A stretch of DNA of 64,000 bases from Comamonadaceae bacterium (GCA_947476285.1 CANJPU010000003.1:62001-126000), one strand, 5' to 3'; numbered from the stretch's first letter, positions 9,574 through 23,403 are shown. Made by a program: numbers and translations. The notes: generated by a model from the letters alone, not told the origin.

Positions 9574-10191
9574 ATGGAACTCGTCAGACCCACCGCCCAG
9601 CATCTAGTCAGCTACACCAGCGCGCTCAAGCGCGGCTGGTCGCCGGACAATGTGCGCGGCCAGGCCAGGGCGCGCGAAGAGCTGTACGACATTCACCACC
9701 ACCCGCAGGCCTTCCTGACCAGCATGGATGACGCTGCCGGTGCAGGCCCGCGCATTGTCCTGCCCGACGGCTCCACCGTGCCACGCATTCCCGGGCTCAC
9801 CCGCTGGATCTGGGATGGCGAGTTTTGCGGCAGCATCAACCTGCGCTGGCAGGTCGGCACCACGGCCTTGCCAGACCACGTGCCCGGCCACATCGGCTAT
9901 GCGGTCGTGCCCTGGAAGCAGAGGCGCGGCTGCGCGAGCTTCGCGCTTGCGTCGATGCTGGCGCAGGCTGCAGAGCTGGGTTTGAGCGAGCTGGAAATCA
10001 CCACCGACCCCGACAACATCGCATCGCAAAAAGTCATCTCCCGCTGCGGTGGTGTGCTGGTGGAAGAGTTCTTCAAGCCGGTGCAGTGCGGCGGCGGCAA
10101 GAGTCTGCGGTTTCGGATCGTGCTGGAGAGCCATTGTGGTGTGCAGTTCATGCGCCCCGCGCCAGTGCCGCGTTCAATCGTGGCGGCATGA
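9574..10191 (+). CDS. GNAT-family N-acetyltransferase
   Basis: 205-aa acetyltransferase of the GNAT fold. The acetyl-CoA-binding region is around GHIGYAVVPWKQRRGCASFAL (about 110-130), followed by LGLSELEITTDPDNIASQKVISRCGG, the typical beta5-alpha helix that places the residues near the substrate. Substrate unknown. ATG 9574 is preferred over an upstream TTG. The gene ends one base before the ATG of the ABC exporter, so the two are translationally coupled. It could act in self-protection or modification of the compound the exporter moves, but that is inference. Confidence 0.82.
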   Translation: MELVRPTAQHLVSYTSALKRGWSPDNVRGQARAREELYDIHHHPQAFLTSMDDAAGAGPRIVLPDGSTVPRIPGLTRWIWDGEFCGSINLRWQVGTTALPDHVPGHIGYAVVPWKQRRGCASFALASMLAQAAELGLSELEITTDPDNIASQKVISRCGGVLVEEFFKPVQCGGGKSLRFRIVLESHCGVQFMRPAPVPRSIVAA

Positions 10192-10192
10192 C

Positions 10193-11975
<1,783 letters not shown>

Positions 11976-11992
<17 letters not shown>

Positions 11993-12527
11993 AGAGTGGA
12001 ACGAGCGGGCATCGCGCTGGCCCGAGTTCATCGCTTGCCTGACGGAAGTGGCACCCGACCAATTGCCCTTTGTGCTGGGTGAGCAGTACCGGGCGCACCG
12101 CTCGTACCTGTTCGTCGCGCTGTGCTCGGGTGAGGTCATGGGCTTGCTGCGCTTTGCGGTGCAACCCATCGGGCCGGAGGCCAAATGCCCGACGCTGCAC
12201 ATCGGTGACGCAGCCTTGTGCGAAGCCAAGATCCACGCCTTCGCCGTGCGTGAAGAAGCCAGGGGGCGGGGCATTGGCACGGCACTGCAAAAACGAGCTA
12301 TCATGCGCGCCCGCGAACTGGGCTGCCATCAAGTGGCCTCCTACAGCAGCTATGGGCGCGATGCCAACCATCGCGTCAAATTGGCCCTGGGCTTTGGCGC
12401 GCAGCCAGAAGTCCACGGCGACAAGCACCAAGGCGTTTACTTCATCTTGCCGCTGCAAGCAGACGCCGTACTTTCCAGACCCGCGGCAGCACCCACCCGA
12501 AGGATTGAACATGAGCGCACTACTTGA
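11976..12527 (+). CDS. Second GNAT-family N-acetyltransferase
   Basis: 183-aa GNAT protein. The acetyl-CoA loop is AVREEARGRGIGTALQKRA (about 90-108), a textbook R/Q-x-x-G-x-G/A motif, followed by the CHQVASYSSYGRDANHRVKLALGFG segment expected for the C-terminal half. Its 5' end overlaps the exporter gene by 17 bp and its 3' end overlaps the GrpB gene, so it sits inside one co-translated run. A second ATG two codons upstream (11970) is equally possible. Substrate unknown. Confidence 0.8.
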
Positions 12528-13080
12528 CACGTGCAGCCCCGAACTGGACGCGCCAGTGTCGGTGGTGCCCTATGACCATACTTGGCCGGCTCGTTTCGAG
12601 GCCGAGAGTGCCATGCTCACGAAGGTGCTCGCACCCTGGCTGGCCGGCCCCATTGAGCACATCGGCAGCACTGCCGTACCACTGATGCCGTCCAAGGACA
12701 TCGTCGACATCATGGTGCCCGTGCATTCGCTGGAAGCTGCGCACGGTGCGATCGACGCGGCCGTGGCGGCGGGCTATGTCCACTACCCCTACAAGGCCGA
12801 GGTCATGCACTGGTTCTGCAAGCCCGCGCCGCATTTCAGAACGCACCATCTGCATCTGGTGCCGCTGGACAGTTGGCTGTGGTTTGAGCGTCTTTGTTTC
12901 CGCGATGCCCTGCGCCGTAGTGGCTCTTTGGCTGCGCAGTATGCCGAATTGAAGCTGCGCCTGGCCGATCAGTTCCAGTTCGACCGCGAGGCCTATACCG
13001 ACGCAAAAGCACCCTTCGTGCGGGCGGTGTTGTCGGCCAGCTCAGGCATCCGCTATTTTCTGGATATGCAACGAGGCTGA
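12511..13080 (+). CDS. GrpB-family protein (nucleotidyltransferase-like fold)
   Basis: 189-aa cytosolic protein of the GrpB/UPF0157 family. The signatures are VPYDHTWPARFEAE, then IEHIGSTAVPLMPSKDIVDIMV (GST and the D-x-D of the nucleotidyltransferase-like core, about 45-70), and HLHLVP. Members have been proposed to be nucleotidyltransferases, but no reaction is established for this one. The ATG at 12511 has a GAAGG-like RBS about 8 bases upstream and overlaps the GNAT gene by 17 bp. In some genomes GrpB domains are fused to acetyltransferases or CoaE, which fits the neighbourhood. Confidence 0.85.
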   Translation: MSALLDTCSPELDAPVSVVPYDHTWPARFEAESAMLTKVLAPWLAGPIEHIGSTAVPLMPSKDIVDIMVPVHSLEAAHGAIDAAVAAGYVHYPYKAEVMHWFCKPAPHFRTHHLHLVPLDSWLWFERLCFRDALRRSGSLAAQYAELKLRLADQFQFDREAYTDAKAPFVRAVLSASSGIRYFLDMQRG

Positions 13081-13145
13081 TGCGAGTCTGAATTGACCGA
13101 ATGGCACACCATGGCGCAAAATGCGCCATTGAGGAGAACAACGCC

Positions 13146-13559
13146 ATGTCAGATGCCGCCCCGTTTGTGTCAGTCAAGCTGTCCGCCGCGTTGGTCAACC
13201 AGGCCCGCGAGGCAGCGCAGACCATGCGTCGTTCAGTTGCAAGCCAGATCGAATACTGGGCCACCTTGGGTAAGGCGCTGGAAAACGCGGGCCTGACCAC
13301 CGGCGACAGCCATGCGCTCATTGCGCGGCAGGATCGAGCGAGCTACACGGTGGGCCGGCCGGCGGCCTTGTCTGCCGAGCTTGACGCATTGCATGGCCAT
13401 GTTCTCGCCCTGGCCAAGTCTGGCTCTCTGAATCAGCGCACTCGCGAAGCGACATCCGGCCAGACTGACAGTGCGCCAATAGCCGCCAAGTCGGCCAATA
13501 AGAAGGCAAGCACGGCGCTCAAGACGGCGGCCAAGCCAACCCGGTCCAAGAAAGCCTGA
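13146..13559 (+). CDS. ParD-like antitoxin
   Basis: 137-aa protein. The N-terminal VSVKLSAALVNQAREAAQTMRRSVASQIEYWATLGKALE region (about 8-47) matches the ParD_like ribbon-helix-helix family, which binds DNA as a dimer. The C-terminal ~40 residues are Lys/Ala/Thr-rich (KSANKKASTALKTAAKPTRSKKA) and probably disordered, giving a place for toxin contact or nucleic-acid binding. AGGAG at 13132 sits 9 bases before ATG 13146 and decides the start. A kinase-type toxin gene begins 7 bp after its stop, so the pair reads as an antitoxin-toxin operon. Autoregulation is expected from the RHH fold. Confidence 0.75.
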   Translation: MSDAAPFVSVKLSAALVNQAREAAQTMRRSVASQIEYWATLGKALENAGLTTGDSHALIARQDRASYTVGRPAALSAELDALHGHVLALAKSGSLNQRTREATSGQTDSAPIAAKSANKKASTALKTAAKPTRSKKA

Positions 13560-13566
13560 CCAGCCC

Positions 13567-14091
13567 ATGCGGGTGCTTCATCTGCTTGCCGGCCCCCACG
13601 GCGCGGGTAAGACAAGCCTTTTTCGCACGCTGATCGCGCGGCGCTACCCGGGCATTTCTCTGGTCCAGGAAGCTGCCGTTCAAGAGTTCGCACACCGTCT
13701 GCAGCAAGACCAGCCCTTTGCAGTCGAGTCGAACTTCAGCCGCCCCAGCGCACTGGATCTGATCGCGCAGGGCAGGTCGGCCGGATTTGAAATCGTTCTC
13801 TACATCGTCTGCGTTGACCAACATCGCCTGCTGCAGGCGCGGGTCAAGCAGAGCGCAAAACAAGGGGGACTCGATGTGCCGGCGCACAAGGTCATCACGC
13901 GCTATGGTCCCGCCCTGGCCCTTCTTCAGCAGGCCATTGAGTTGGCTGACTTGTCCCTGTTGATTGATGGCGCAGCGGTGGAGGAAGGTGGCCCCAGCCT
14001 CGTCGCCAGCCTGGCAGCAGGCCGACTCTATTTGCATGCCGCCTTTCGGCCGCGCTGGGCCGACAAGCTTCTGGGATTTTCGGAGGCCTGA
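13567..14091 (+). CDS. Zeta-type kinase toxin
   Basis: 174-aa P-loop kinase of the zeta-toxin family, which phosphorylates UDP-N-acetylhexosamines and blocks wall synthesis. Visible elements are Walker A AGPHGAGKTSL (about 8-18), substrate-side PFAVESNFSR (about 51-60), the LYIVCVD strand and the arginine-bearing RVKQSAKQGGLDVPAHKVITRY lid (about 97-119). All elements expected of an active kinase seem present. It is preceded by a ParD-like gene instead of an epsilon antitoxin. It converges on pepP with 10 bp between stops. Confidence 0.8.
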   Translation: MRVLHLLAGPHGAGKTSLFRTLIARRYPGISLVQEAAVQEFAHRLQQDQPFAVESNFSRPSALDLIAQGRSAGFEIVLYIVCVDQHRLLQARVKQSAKQGGLDVPAHKVITRYGPALALLQQAIELADLSLLIDGAAVEEGGPSLVASLAAGRLYLHAAFRPRWADKLLGFSEA

Positions 14092-14101
14092 GCAGGGGCG
14101 C

Positions 14102-15487
14102 TCACGCTCGCATCAGGGCCTCTAGTTCATCGGGCTTGACTGGCACGCCGCGCGAGATCAGCTCGCAGCCGCTTTCAGTGACGATCGCGTCGTCCTCGAT
14201 GCGAATGCCGATGTTGTGAAACTGCTCGGGCACGCCTGGCGCCGGCCGCACATAAATGCCTGGCTCGATGGTCAGCACCATGCCGGGCTGCAAGATGCGG
14301 CTGGGTCGGTTCTTGATCACTTCGCCCGATAGCGGGTCCTTGCGCTCGCTGACCTCGCCCACCTGCGAGGGCTCGACATAGCTGCCGCAGTCATGCACGT
14401 CCATGCCCAGCCAGTGGCCGGTGCGGTGCATGTAGAACTGAAAGTAGCTGCGCTTTTCAATCACGTCGTCCAGGCCGCCCACTTTGTTTTTGTCCAGCAA
14501 GCCCAGATCGAGCATGCCCTGTGCCAGCACCTTCACCGTGGCATCGTGCGGATCGTTGAAGCGCGCGCCCGCCTTCGTGACTGCAACCGCCGCGTCCTGC
14601 GAAGCCAGCACCAGCTCGTACAGCGCGCGCTGCGGGCCACTGAATGTGCCGTTGGCCGGAAAGCTGCGGGTGATGTCGCTGGCATAGCCATCGAGCTCAC
14701 AGCCCGCGTCGATCAGCACCAGCTCGCCGCTGCGAATCGGCGCGGTGTCGGCGCGGTAATGCAGCACGCAGGCATTGGCGCCGGCCGCCACGATGGAGCC
14801 ATAGGCGGTGTACTGCGAGCCGCCCATCCGAAACTCATGCAGCAACTCCGCGTCCAGGTGGTATTCGCGCACATCCTGGCCGTCCCGCAGCATGCGGGCG
14901 CACAGTTGCATCGCACGCACATGGGCGCGTGCGCTGATCTGCCCGGCCCGTCGCATGATGTCCTGCTCATGCGCGTCCTTGAACAGGCGCATCTCATCGA
15001 GCACCGCGCACAAATCGCGCTGCTGCTCGGGGCACAGAGCGCCAAAGCGCACGCGCGCACGCACCTGGTTCAGCCAGCTGCCCACGCGAGCCTCCAGGCC
15101 CTGGTGAATCGCAAACGGGTACCACACCCGATCGCGGTTCTCCAGCAACTTGGGCAATTGCGCATCCAGGTCGGCAACCGAATGCGCGGCGTCCACGCCC
15201 AGAGCTGCCGGTGCCGCCTGCGGGCCCAGCCGAATGCCGTCCCAGATCTCGCGCTCGCTGTCCTTTGGCGCGCAGAACAAGGTGCTCTTGCCGTCCCCTG
15301 TGATGACTAGCCAGGCATTGGGCTCAGTAAACCCGGTGAGGTAATAGAAATAGCTGTCGTGCCGGTACAGGAAGTCGCTGTCGCGATTGCGCGCGCGCTC
15401 GGGCGCCGTCGGAATCAAGGCGATGCCATCCGTGCCAAGCTGTGCGGCCACGCGGGCGCGGCGTTGCGTGTAAATTGAAGTGCTCAT
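14102..15487 (-). CDS. pepP: Xaa-Pro aminopeptidase (aminopeptidase P)
   Basis: 461-aa cytosolic metallopeptidase that removes the N-terminal residue before proline. The N-terminal AMP_N domain includes SDFLYRHDSYFYYLTGFTEPNAW. The pita-bread catalytic domain carries the dinuclear-metal ligands in VLIDAGCELDGYASDITRSFP (two Asp), MHRTGHWLGMDVHD (His), TIEPGIY (Glu) and RIEDDAIV (Glu). The ATG at 15487 overlaps the murU stop in an ATGA, so it is the last gene of a speD-murU-pepP unit. Confidence 0.95.
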   Translation of the reverse strand: MSTSIYTQRRARVAAQLGTDGIALIPTAPERARNRDSDFLYRHDSYFYYLTGFTEPNAWLVITGDGKSTLFCAPKDSEREIWDGIRLGPQAAPAALGVDAAHSVADLDAQLPKLLENRDRVWYPFAIHQGLEARVGSWLNQVRARVRFGALCPEQQRDLCAVLDEMRLFKDAHEQDIMRRAGQISARAHVRAMQLCARMLRDGQDVREYHLDAELLHEFRMGGSQYTAYGSIVAAGANACVLHYRADTAPIRSGELVLIDAGCELDGYASDITRSFPANGTFSGPQRALYELVLASQDAAVAVTKAGARFNDPHDATVKVLAQGMLDLGLLDKNKVGGLDDVIEKRSYFQFYMHRTGHWLGMDVHDCGSYVEPSQVGEVSERKDPLSGEVIKNRPSRILQPGMVLTIEPGIYVRPAPGVPEQFHNIGIRIEDDAIVTESGCELISRGVPVKPDELEALMRA

Positions 15488-16185
15488 ATTTGAGGGTTCA
15501 GTTGGGCCAGCCTTTGCGGTGTGCCGACATCGGTCCATGGGCCAGCGTAGACCTCGGCGGTAACCTGCTCATTGTCCATCGCCTCGCGCAGCAGCGGGGC
15601 CAGTGGGGCTTTGAGGCCTTGCGGGTTGCCCACGGGCAGGCTGGCAAAAAAGGCTTTGCGGTACAGACCGATGGTGGAATAGGTGTACATCGTCTCGGCC
15701 TGGTTCAGTGCCACGCCGTCCGCGCGAAGGCCAAAATCGCCCTTGTGCTTTTCCGGCGGGTTGGGCACCAGGTAGATATGGGCCAGGGCTGAGCCGTCCG
15801 CGAAGCGGTCCATGGCCATCCTTGAAAACTCGAATTGCGGCGCATACACATCGGCTGCGAGCAGCCAGAACACATCGTCCAGCAAGGGCAGGGCGCGGGC
15901 GATACCTCCGGCGGTCTCCAGCGCGCCGCCGAAGTCATGCCCTTCGCGCGACAGGCGAATGCCTGCCGGCAGCTGCGCTTGGGCAAGTCGGCTCTCGATC
16001 AAATGTTCCAACCATGCGGTGTTGATCACCAGATCGCTGTAACCGGCGCGCTGCAAGGCCTCAAGGTGATGCAGAAGCAGCGGTTTGCCGCGCACCTCCA
16101 GCAGCGGCTTGGGGCATTGGTCGGTCAGAGGGCGCATGCGCTCGCCGCGGCCGGCCGCAAGAATCATGGCCTTTGCAGCGCTCAT
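15484..16185 (-). CDS. murU: N-acetylmuramate-1-phosphate uridylyltransferase (MurU-type nucleotidyltransferase)
   Basis: 233-aa sugar-1-phosphate nucleotidyltransferase. The N-terminal AMILAAGRGERMRPLTDQCPKPLL (about 5-28) contains the G-x-G-x-R-M-x-P-L-T nucleotide loop and the K-P-L motif. LLAADVYA carries the catalytic Asp. MurU uses the MurNAc-1-P made by AmgK to produce UDP-MurNAc, bypassing de novo synthesis. It is linked by 4-bp ATGA overlaps to both speD and pepP. Hexose nucleotidyltransferases of this size look alike, so the name rests on size, family and the presence of amgK. Confidence 0.83.
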   Translation of the reverse strand: MSAAKAMILAAGRGERMRPLTDQCPKPLLEVRGKPLLLHHLEALQRAGYSDLVINTAWLEHLIESRLAQAQLPAGIRLSREGHDFGGALETAGGIARALPLLDDVFWLLAADVYAPQFEFSRMAMDRFADGSALAHIYLVPNPPEKHKGDFGLRADGVALNQAETMYTYSTIGLYRKAFFASLPVGNPQGLKAPLAPLLREAMDNEQVTAEVYAGPWTDVGTPQRLAQLNPQI

Positions 16186-16562
16186 TCGTCTGAGTCGCCG
16201 CGGTCCAGCGAGCGCTGCTCGGTCCATTCCGGCTGGAATCGATTCACCAGCGCGAACATCAAGCCGCGCGCTTTGGCCGAATGGTCTGTGCCGGCATTGC
16301 AGACGTAGACATCCAGCGTCACTGCACGGTCCGCAGGCCAGGTATGAAGGCAGATATGCGATTCGGCCAGCAGCACCGTGCCGGTCACCCCGCCAGGTCT
16401 GTCCGCAGTGCTGGCAAAGGTATGGAACAGCTGGTTCACCTGCTGTAGGCCCACCGCCTGCACGGTTTGCGCGCACCAGTCGCTCAGTTTGGCCGCGTCG
16501 GTCAGCCAGGCGGCGTCGCAACGGCACTTGTACAGGTCGGCAGTCAGATGTAGGCCTTTCAT
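16182..16562 (-). CDS. speD: S-adenosylmethionine decarboxylase proenzyme
   Basis: 126-aa pyruvoyl enzyme making decarboxylated SAM, the aminopropyl donor for spermidine. [18 protein letters not shown] (about 64-81) contains the Glu-Ser autocleavage site where the Ser becomes the pyruvoyl group, plus the conserved His and the HTWP motif. The length fits the short prokaryotic class-1 type. It overlaps murU by 4 bp. A gene for spermidine synthase was not found in the window. Confidence 0.88.
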   Translation of the reverse strand: MKGLHLTADLYKCRCDAAWLTDAAKLSDWCAQTVQAVGLQQVNQLFHTFASTADRPGGVTGTVLLAESHICLHTWPADRAVTLDVYVCNAGTDHSAKARGLMFALVNRFQPEWTEQRSLDRGDSDE

Positions 16563-16664
16563 AGGCTCGACTTTAGTCGATCAAGAGGGCTCAGCGTTCC
16601 CGGTGCTGCACCAGTTAAAATCCGGGGTCCCCCCCTCGACCACCCCTCCCCGGAGCAGCCCCTA

Positions 16665-18725
<2,061 letters not shown>

Positions 18726-18756
18726 CCCGGGACCACCTGGCCCAGACAACCCCTGA

Positions 18757-19776
<1,020 letters not shown>

Positions 19777-19800
19777 GCATGCACAGCAGGCCTGACAATG

Positions 19801-19825
19801 AAACGCGTCTTCGGGCGCGTTTTTT
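19801..19825 (+). terminator. Rho-independent terminator after gap
   Basis: AACGCGTC (19802-19809) and GGCGCGTT (19814-19821) form an 8-bp stem (one G-T pair) closed by a TTCG tetraloop. It is flanked by A on the left and a run of T to 19825. UUCG loops closed by C-G are exceptionally stable. Confidence 0.88.
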
Positions 19826-19858
19826 CATCGCTGCACAGCAGCCGTTTCCAGGGTCATC

Positions 19859-21106
19859 ATGAACACCCCAGGCGACACGCGCTTTCGAGACCTGCTCGCC
19901 CAGCACGCCTTCATGCGCCTGTGGGTGGCGCGCGTGGCGGGCACCACGGCCAACCAGATGCTGATGGTGGCCGTGGGCTGGCAGATGTACGACCTGACCG
20001 GCAGCGCCTGGGACCTGGGCCTGATCGGTCTCTATCAATTCGCGCCGGCGCTGTTGTTATCGCTGTGGGCAGGCCATGTGGCCGACCGACACCACCGCGG
20101 CCGCATCGTGGCTGTCTCCCTGGCTGTGCAATGCGTGTCCGCGCTGGTGCTGATGAACGCCAGCAGCGCGCACTGGGCATCGCGCGAACTGCTGCTGGCC
20201 GTGTCATTGCTGCTGGGCGCGGCCCGGGCCTTCCAGATGACGGCGCAACAGGCGCTCACACCCTCGCTGGTGCCGGCGTCATTGCTGCAGCGGGCCACGG
20301 CTTTCAGCGCCACCGCCACGCAGGCCGCCACCATAGGCGGCCCGGCACTGGGCGGACTGATCTTCGTGGCCGGTGTGCATGTGGTCTATGCCACCATCGC
20401 GGTGCTGCTGGCCATCGGCTGCGTGCTGATGCTGCGCCTGCGCTACCGGCACATTCCACCGCCGCCCGAGCCCACCAGCCTCAAGACTCTGCTGGCCGGC
20501 GTGCGCTTCATCTGGCACCACAAGGTGATGATGGGCGCCATCTCGCTTGACTTGTTCGCGGTGTTGCTGGGCGGCGCCACGGCGCTCTTGCCCATGTTTG
20601 CGCGCGACATTCTGCAAGTGGGCCCGGAAGGGCTTGGCCTCTTGCGCGCCGCGCCGGCAGCGGGCGCGGTGGCCGTGTCCATCGTGCTCAGCCGCTGGCC
20701 GCTGCGCGCCCGTGTGGGCCGCTCGTTGCTCATCTCGGTCGCGGTGTTTGGCATCAGCACGGTGGTCTTCGGCCTGTCCACCAGCTTTTACCTTTCGCTC
20801 GCGGCGCTCGCGGTATCAGGCGGCGCTGACATGGTCAGTGTCGTGATCCGCATGACCCTGGTTCAAATGGAAACGCCCGACGCCATGCGCGGCCGCGTGG
20901 GCGCCGTCAACAGCGTCTTCATTGGTGCGAGCAATCAGCTCGGTGAATTCGAGTCAGGCGCCACCGCCGCGTTGATGGGGCCGGTCGGCTCCGTGGTGGC
21001 CGGAGGCATCGGCACCATCTTGATCGCGGTTTCTTGGAGACGCCTGTTTCCAGCACTGGCCTTGCGTGACAAGCTCGAAGTGGACCGCGCTGACTCCAAG
21101 ACCTGA
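19859..21106 (+). CDS. MFS transporter (EntS-like MFS_3 family exporter)
   Basis: 415-aa inner-membrane protein with about 12 hydrophobic segments. The loop 2-3 motif appears as LWAGHVADRHHRGRIVAVS (about 69-87), the G-x-x-x-D-x-x-x-R-R/K MFS signature. The second half contains QMETPDAMRGRVGAVN, typical of the EntS/MFS_3 group. Substrate unknown. It sits after the gap terminator and converges on the pirin gene, with a 15-bp gap, so it is probably transcribed alone. Confidence 0.85.
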   Translation: MNTPGDTRFRDLLAQHAFMRLWVARVAGTTANQMLMVAVGWQMYDLTGSAWDLGLIGLYQFAPALLLSLWAGHVADRHHRGRIVAVSLAVQCVSALVLMNASSAHWASRELLLAVSLLLGAARAFQMTAQQALTPSLVPASLLQRATAFSATATQAATIGGPALGGLIFVAGVHVVYATIAVLLAIGCVLMLRLRYRHIPPPPEPTSLKTLLAGVRFIWHHKVMMGAISLDLFAVLLGGATALLPMFARDILQVGPEGLGLLRAAPAAGAVAVSIVLSRWPLRARVGRSLLISVAVFGISTVVFGLSTSFYLSLAALAVSGGADMVSVVIRMTLVQMETPDAMRGRVGAVNSVFIGASNQLGEFESGATAALMGPVGSVVAGGIGTILIAVSWRRLFPALALRDKLEVDRADSKT

Positions 21107-21121
21107 GGCGGGGCCAATCGG

Positions 21122-22165
21122 TCAGCGGGTGGTTGCAGATGCCTCGGGCTTTTCCTCGCGCCCATCCGGATGCCGCGCGAAGCGCTCGGCTTGGCGCCCA
21201 TGTACCGGCGCGCTGTCCGGCCAGGGCCAGCCGCCGAACTGAGTGCGGCGGTAGTCCTGCATGGCCTGCATGATTTCTTCTTTCGTGTTCATCACGAAAG
21301 GGCCGTACTGGGCTACCGGTTCAGCGATGGGGCGGCCTTGCAGCAGCAGAAATTCGGTTTCTACCTCGCCCGCAATCAGCTCCACCGCGATGTCACCCTG
21401 CAAGGAGATCGCCACCGGGCCAGTGACGCTCTGGTCCGCAACCCGTGCCGTCTTGCCCTTGAAGAAATACAAGGTGCGCTGAGTGCCTTTGCCTGTGGCG
21501 CCAGGCAGTGTCCAGCGTGCGCCCGGCTCCATGCGCAGCGTCCAGATCGCGACGTCGGCCTCGGGCTGGGCCGCCCAGGAGTCAGGTGGCGGGGGCAGCG
21601 GCTTTCCGGCGCCGGCAAGCTGGCCCGCGACTGTGGAAATATCAGTCAAGCGGCCGGCCTCGTCGCGCACCGACAGGCTCGGAATGTCGGCGGACCAGAA
21701 CATCGTGAAGTGCGCCGGCGCCATTTTGTTGCGAGCCGGCAGGTTCAGCCAGATCTGAAACAGCTCCAGTGGGTTGGGTTGGCGGCTGTCGAGCAAGGGG
21801 AACATTTCCGAATGCACCACGCCGCCGCCTGCGGTAAGCCACTGCGCATCGCCCTGGCCGAAGCGCGCCGCCGCGCCCAGTGAGTCGGAATGATCGATCA
21901 GCCCCTTGCGCACCACCGTCACGGTTTCGAAGCCGCGGTGCGGATGGGCCGGAAAGCCCGGCACTGTCTCACCGTGGTACATGCTCCAGCCGTTCTTGCG
22001 GCTGAAGTCCTGCCCGATGTCGCGCCCGGCCAGCGAATCCACTGGGCCCATCTGCGCATTGCCCACTGGGTAAGCGTCATCATGGTAGGCGCAAAAGAGG
22101 AAAGGATCAGCGGTCTCCCAGGGAAAACCGAGGGGCTTGATCTGAAGAACAGGCGTGCTGCTCAT
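21122..22165 (-). CDS. Pirin-family bicupin protein
   Basis: 347-aa cupin protein. The N-terminal pirin signature FPAHPHRGFETVTVVRKGLIDHSDSLG (about 71-97) holds the metal-binding His residues, followed by GDAQWLTAGGGVVHSEMFP with another His and Glu. A second cupin domain makes up the C-terminal half. Some pirins are quercetin dioxygenases or redox-sensing cofactors; the role here is unknown. slyD lies downstream in position but upstream in transcription, 21 bp away on the same strand, so co-transcription is likely. Confidence 0.88.
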   Translation of the reverse strand: MSSTPVLQIKPLGFPWETADPFLFCAYHDDAYPVGNAQMGPVDSLAGRDIGQDFSRKNGWSMYHGETVPGFPAHPHRGFETVTVVRKGLIDHSDSLGAAARFGQGDAQWLTAGGGVVHSEMFPLLDSRQPNPLELFQIWLNLPARNKMAPAHFTMFWSADIPSLSVRDEAGRLTDISTVAGQLAGAGKPLPPPPDSWAAQPEADVAIWTLRMEPGARWTLPGATGKGTQRTLYFFKGKTARVADQSVTGPVAISLQGDIAVELIAGEVETEFLLLQGRPIAEPVAQYGPFVMNTKEEIMQAMQDYRRTQFGGWPWPDSAPVHGRQAERFARHPDGREEKPEASATTR

Positions 22166-22186
22166 ATGCGGATCTCCGCCAACGCG

Positions 22187-22663
22187 TCAGTGCTGGTGGC
22201 CATGTTCGCCATGCACATGGCGGTGTTCGATCTCTTCTGCCGTTGCGCCCCGCACGCCCATCACCTTCAGGGCAAAACGCAACTCCATGCCTGCCAGTGG
22301 ATGGTTGCCGTCCAGGTGCACTGTGTCGCCCTTGATCTTCATCACATGGAAGACATGAGGCTGACCCGAATCGGTCACGCCTTCGAGTTGCCCGCCCACC
22401 TTGACGCCCGGTGGGAATTCCTTTTTGGGGATGCTGCGTACCAGCGATTCATCGCGCTCGCCGAAGGCGTCTTGCGGGTTAAGCAGCAGGCTCACTTCGT
22501 AGCCGCGTTCTTTGCCGTCGAGCGCTTCCTCAATCTTGGGCAGGGTGTTCTCGTAGCCGCCGTGCAGGTAGACCATAGGCTCTTTGCTTTCTTCGATCAG
22601 CTTGCCGTTGGCTTGCGCCACTTTGTATCGCAGGGTGACCACTGTGTCTTTTTCGATTTTCAT
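22187..22663 (-). CDS. slyD: FKBP-type peptidyl-prolyl isomerase SlyD
   Basis: 158-aa cytosolic prolyl isomerase and metallochaperone. The FKBP core is interrupted by the insert-in-flap (IF) chaperone domain (about 70-125). The C-terminus EIEHRHVHGEHGHQH is His-rich, the nickel-binding tail used in hydrogenase and urease maturation in other species. ATG 22663 was chosen because upstream in-frame sequence has no protein-like character. It diverges from proQ; the 65-bp gap must hold both promoters. Confidence 0.92.
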   Translation of the reverse strand: MKIEKDTVVTLRYKVAQANGKLIEESKEPMVYLHGGYENTLPKIEEALDGKERGYEVSLLLNPQDAFGERDESLVRSIPKKEFPPGVKVGGQLEGVTDSGQPHVFHVMKIKGDTVHLDGNHPLAGMELRFALKVMGVRGATAEEIEHRHVHGEHGHQH

Positions 22664-22728
22664 GACCGCGATTTTGCCGTGGAAAGTGCGTACAGTCTGG
22701 GCTGCGAGCCAATTGCCCCCGAATATCG

Positions 22729-23403
22729 ATGACCGAAACCCAAACCACACCCACCACCAGCAGCACGCCTCAAGGCGATGCCCCCCTGCCCGCCACCGCC
22801 ACCAAGGCAAAACCGGGCCGCGCACCTGCCGCGCCAGGCGCAGCCTTGCAGGTGCTGGAGCAGTTGTTCCAGCTCTACCCAAAAATGTTCGGCGCCCGGT
22901 TTCTGCCTCTCAAGCTAGGCGTCTACCAGGAGCTGTTGGCTCTGCATCCCGACGCGTTCAAGAAAGAAGACCTCAAGGCCGCGCTGGGCCTGCATGCACG
23001 CTCCACCCGCTACCTGGAGAGCATTGCCGCAGGGCACAAGCGCCATGACCTTCACGCCCAGCCGGTGGAGGATGTCGCACCCGAGCATGTTCACCACGCC
23101 ATCATGGAGGTGTTTCGCCGCCGCCAGGCACGCAGCAAGCACGACCTCAAGCCCTGGCTGCGCGAGCGGCTGGTGCATGCCATTGAGGCGTCTGGGCTGG
23201 ATCGCCAGGCCTACACCGAACGCGTGCACGCGCAAGACGAGTTCGCCTTGGCCGCCCTGGAAGACGCCTTCACACACCTCGCCGAACAGGCCGCCAAGCG
23301 TGAAGCGCTGCTGCGCGCCTATCAAGGCAGCGGTCTCGATGTGGAGGCATTCGCGCAGATGTACGGTATGGATCCGTCCACGGTGAAGAAAGCGCTGGCC
23401 TAG
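22729..23403 (+). CDS. proQ: ProQ/FinO-family RNA chaperone
   Basis: 224-aa RNA-binding protein. A Pro/Ala/Thr-rich disordered N-terminus (1-40) precedes the FinO/ProQ fold: LFQLYPKMFGARFLPLKLGVYQELLALHP (about 46-74) and LGLHARSTRYLESIAAGHKRHDL (about 87-109). The C-terminal ~90 residues are helical and end in a sequence resembling a small helix-turn-helix. ProQ proteins bind sRNAs and mRNA 3' ends. It is larger than the minimal ProQ-only proteins of related bacteria. The 129 bp after it hold no recognisable feature. Confidence 0.85.
   Translation: MTETQTTPTTSSTPQGDAPLPATATKAKPGRAPAAPGAALQVLEQLFQLYPKMFGARFLPLKLGVYQELLALHPDAFKKEDLKAALGLHARSTRYLESIAAGHKRHDLHAQPVEDVAPEHVHHAIMEVFRRRQARSKHDLKPWLRERLVHAIEASGLDRQAYTERVHAQDEFALAALEDAFTHLAEQAAKREALLRAYQGSGLDVEAFAQMYGMDPSTVKKALA

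Noticed and set aside
15484..16185. MurU as a glucose- or mannose-1-phosphate nucleotidyltransferase
   Set aside because: The fold alone cannot separate these, but the short length and the amgK gene in the same window make MurU the better reading.
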